A stretch of 64,000 nt of DNA, taken from positions 1 through 64,000 of the forward strand of contig JADKJR010000005.1 in assembly GCA_016720925.1 (NCBI GenBank). The letters are read 5' to 3'. The DNA is from Betaproteobacteria bacterium (lineage in GTDB: Bacteria > Pseudomonadota > Gammaproteobacteria > Burkholderiales > Usitatibacteraceae). The translations under genes and the position numbers were made by a program. Positions 63,448 through 64,000 of the stretch are shown here, piece by piece; within the stretch, counting starts at the first letter, position 1; every line of letters begins with the position of its first letter. The notes below the pieces were generated by a model. It worked only from the letters and a program-made list of their open reading frames with translations. It was not told where the DNA came from and did no database searches.

Positions 63448-64000
63448 ATGTCGAGCCGCAAATCAAACCTCAGTTCCCGCCGCGTCACGCTGAAGCAACT
63501 CGCTGCGCTCGGCCTGCTCGGCCCAGCCGGCATTTCCGGATTGATTCAGGACGCGCTGGCGAAGGGCGATGCGCCGGCACTGCCCGGCATCAACGCGCTG
63601 TCGGGCAGCGCTACCGTCAACGGCCAGGCCGCCAAGGTCGGCACGGCCGTCAAGCCCGGCGACAAGGTCGCCACCAGTAAAGGGAGCTATGTCGTCGTCG
63701 TGGTCGGCAAGGATGCGTTTCTGTTGCGCGATAGCACCAGCGTGATTTTCGAGGAAAGCAAAACCCGGCCGGGCATTTTGGAAAACGTGCTGATCGCCAC
63801 CGGCAAGATGCTATCCGTATTCGACAAGCGCGCGGACAAAGGCGTGCGGATCAAGGCGGCCAGCGCCACCATCGGTATCCGCGGCACCGGCTGCTATCTC
63901 GAAATCCAGGAGGCCCGCACCTATTTTTGCCTTTGCTACGGTGAGGCGGCAATCGATGGCGCGGGCATGTCTCAATCGAAAATCATCCAGACCACACATC
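63448..64000 (+). CDS. FecR-domain protein with twin-arginine-type signal, cut by the window edge
   Basis: ATG at 63448 behind CAGGAGTCAACGCC; 184 codons are open to the right edge. The N-terminus SSRRVTLKQLAALGLLGPAG has the RRxTLK pattern of a Tat signal followed by a hydrophobic stretch and an Ala-rich cleavage site. The mature part is FecR-like: GSATVNGQAAKVGTAVKPGD, KVATSKGSYVVVVVGKDAFL and VRIKAASATIGIRGTGCYLE, the last being the typical TTVGVRGT block. Such proteins are periplasmic, surface or secreted; with no FecA/FecI nearby an iron-signalling role is not implied. The C-terminus is outside the window. Confidence 0.8.
   Translation, partial: MSSRKSNLSSRRVTLKQLAALGLLGPAGISGLIQDALAKGDAPALPGINALSGSATVNGQAAKVGTAVKPGDKVATSKGSYVVVVVGKDAFLLRDSTSVIFEESKTRPGILENVLIATGKMLSVFDKRADKGVRIKAASATIGIRGTGCYLEIQEARTYFCLCYGEAAIDGAGMSQSKIIQTTH

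Overview
The window reads as chromosomal DNA of a betaproteobacterium (Burkholderiales/Nitrosomonadales type; genus not recognised). The reasons are gene content and order: murJ-ribF-ileS-lspA-ispH followed by a minor-pilin/pilY1 operon, lptC-lptA-lptB-rpoN-hpf-ptsN-hprK-rapZ, argD-argF-argG beside rpsT, glnK-amtB behind a porin, and ubiK/comM. No rRNA, CRISPR array, phage or plasmid region is visible.

Layout. 1-5.2 kb: a minus-strand accessory block. Six genes (alpha/beta hydrolase, SDR, carboxymuconolactone-decarboxylase-like, azoreductase, NTF2-like, SMR efflux pump) look like one detoxification operon, divergent from a CGNR zinc-finger regulator across an operator-like region with two tandem inverted repeats. 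6.8-7.8 kb: an extraordinary G/C tract with no T for 1,003 bases, almost certainly an assembly artefact, lying between the two arms of a palindromic repeat. 8-14 kb: SWIM/SNF2 helicase, SMI1-like protein, comM, ubiK. 14-17 kb: porin-glnK-amtB behind a sigma-54 promoter. 17-30 kb: folE2, retropepsin, amidotransferase, yajQ, arginine genes, rpsT, murJ, ribF, ileS, lspA. 30-39 kb: ispH and a seven-gene type IV pilus operon on the minus strand. 39-40 kb: IS30-family relic and two tRNA-Thr genes. 40-50 kb: dsbD, LPS-transport genes, rpoN/PTS-Ntr cluster, mutY. 51-54 kb: amidase, then a rubrerythrin/Fe-S protein/DUF3501 trio. 54-64 kb: aldo/keto reductase, tRNA-Gly, LytS/LytTR-type two-component system, thiS-thiG, an outer-membrane protein, rlmI, trmB and a FecR-domain protein cut by the right edge.

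How genes work together: RpoN (44.6 kb) would read the sigma-54 promoter before porin-glnK-amtB; PtsN, HprK and RapZ belong to the same regulatory neighbourhood; the minor pilins and PilY1 form one pilus-priming unit; rubrerythrin and its Fe-S partner suggest peroxide defence.

Caution: ten otherwise recognisable genes carry a frameshift or in-frame stop. Most are single bases lost or gained in short homopolymers, and they include normally indispensable genes (lptA, argF). Together with the G/C tract this points to residual sequencing error rather than wholesale decay. A dispersed palindromic repeat of about 70 bp occurs seven times; one copy is split by the IS30 relic, one by the G/C tract, and one encodes the C-terminus of the histidine kinase.
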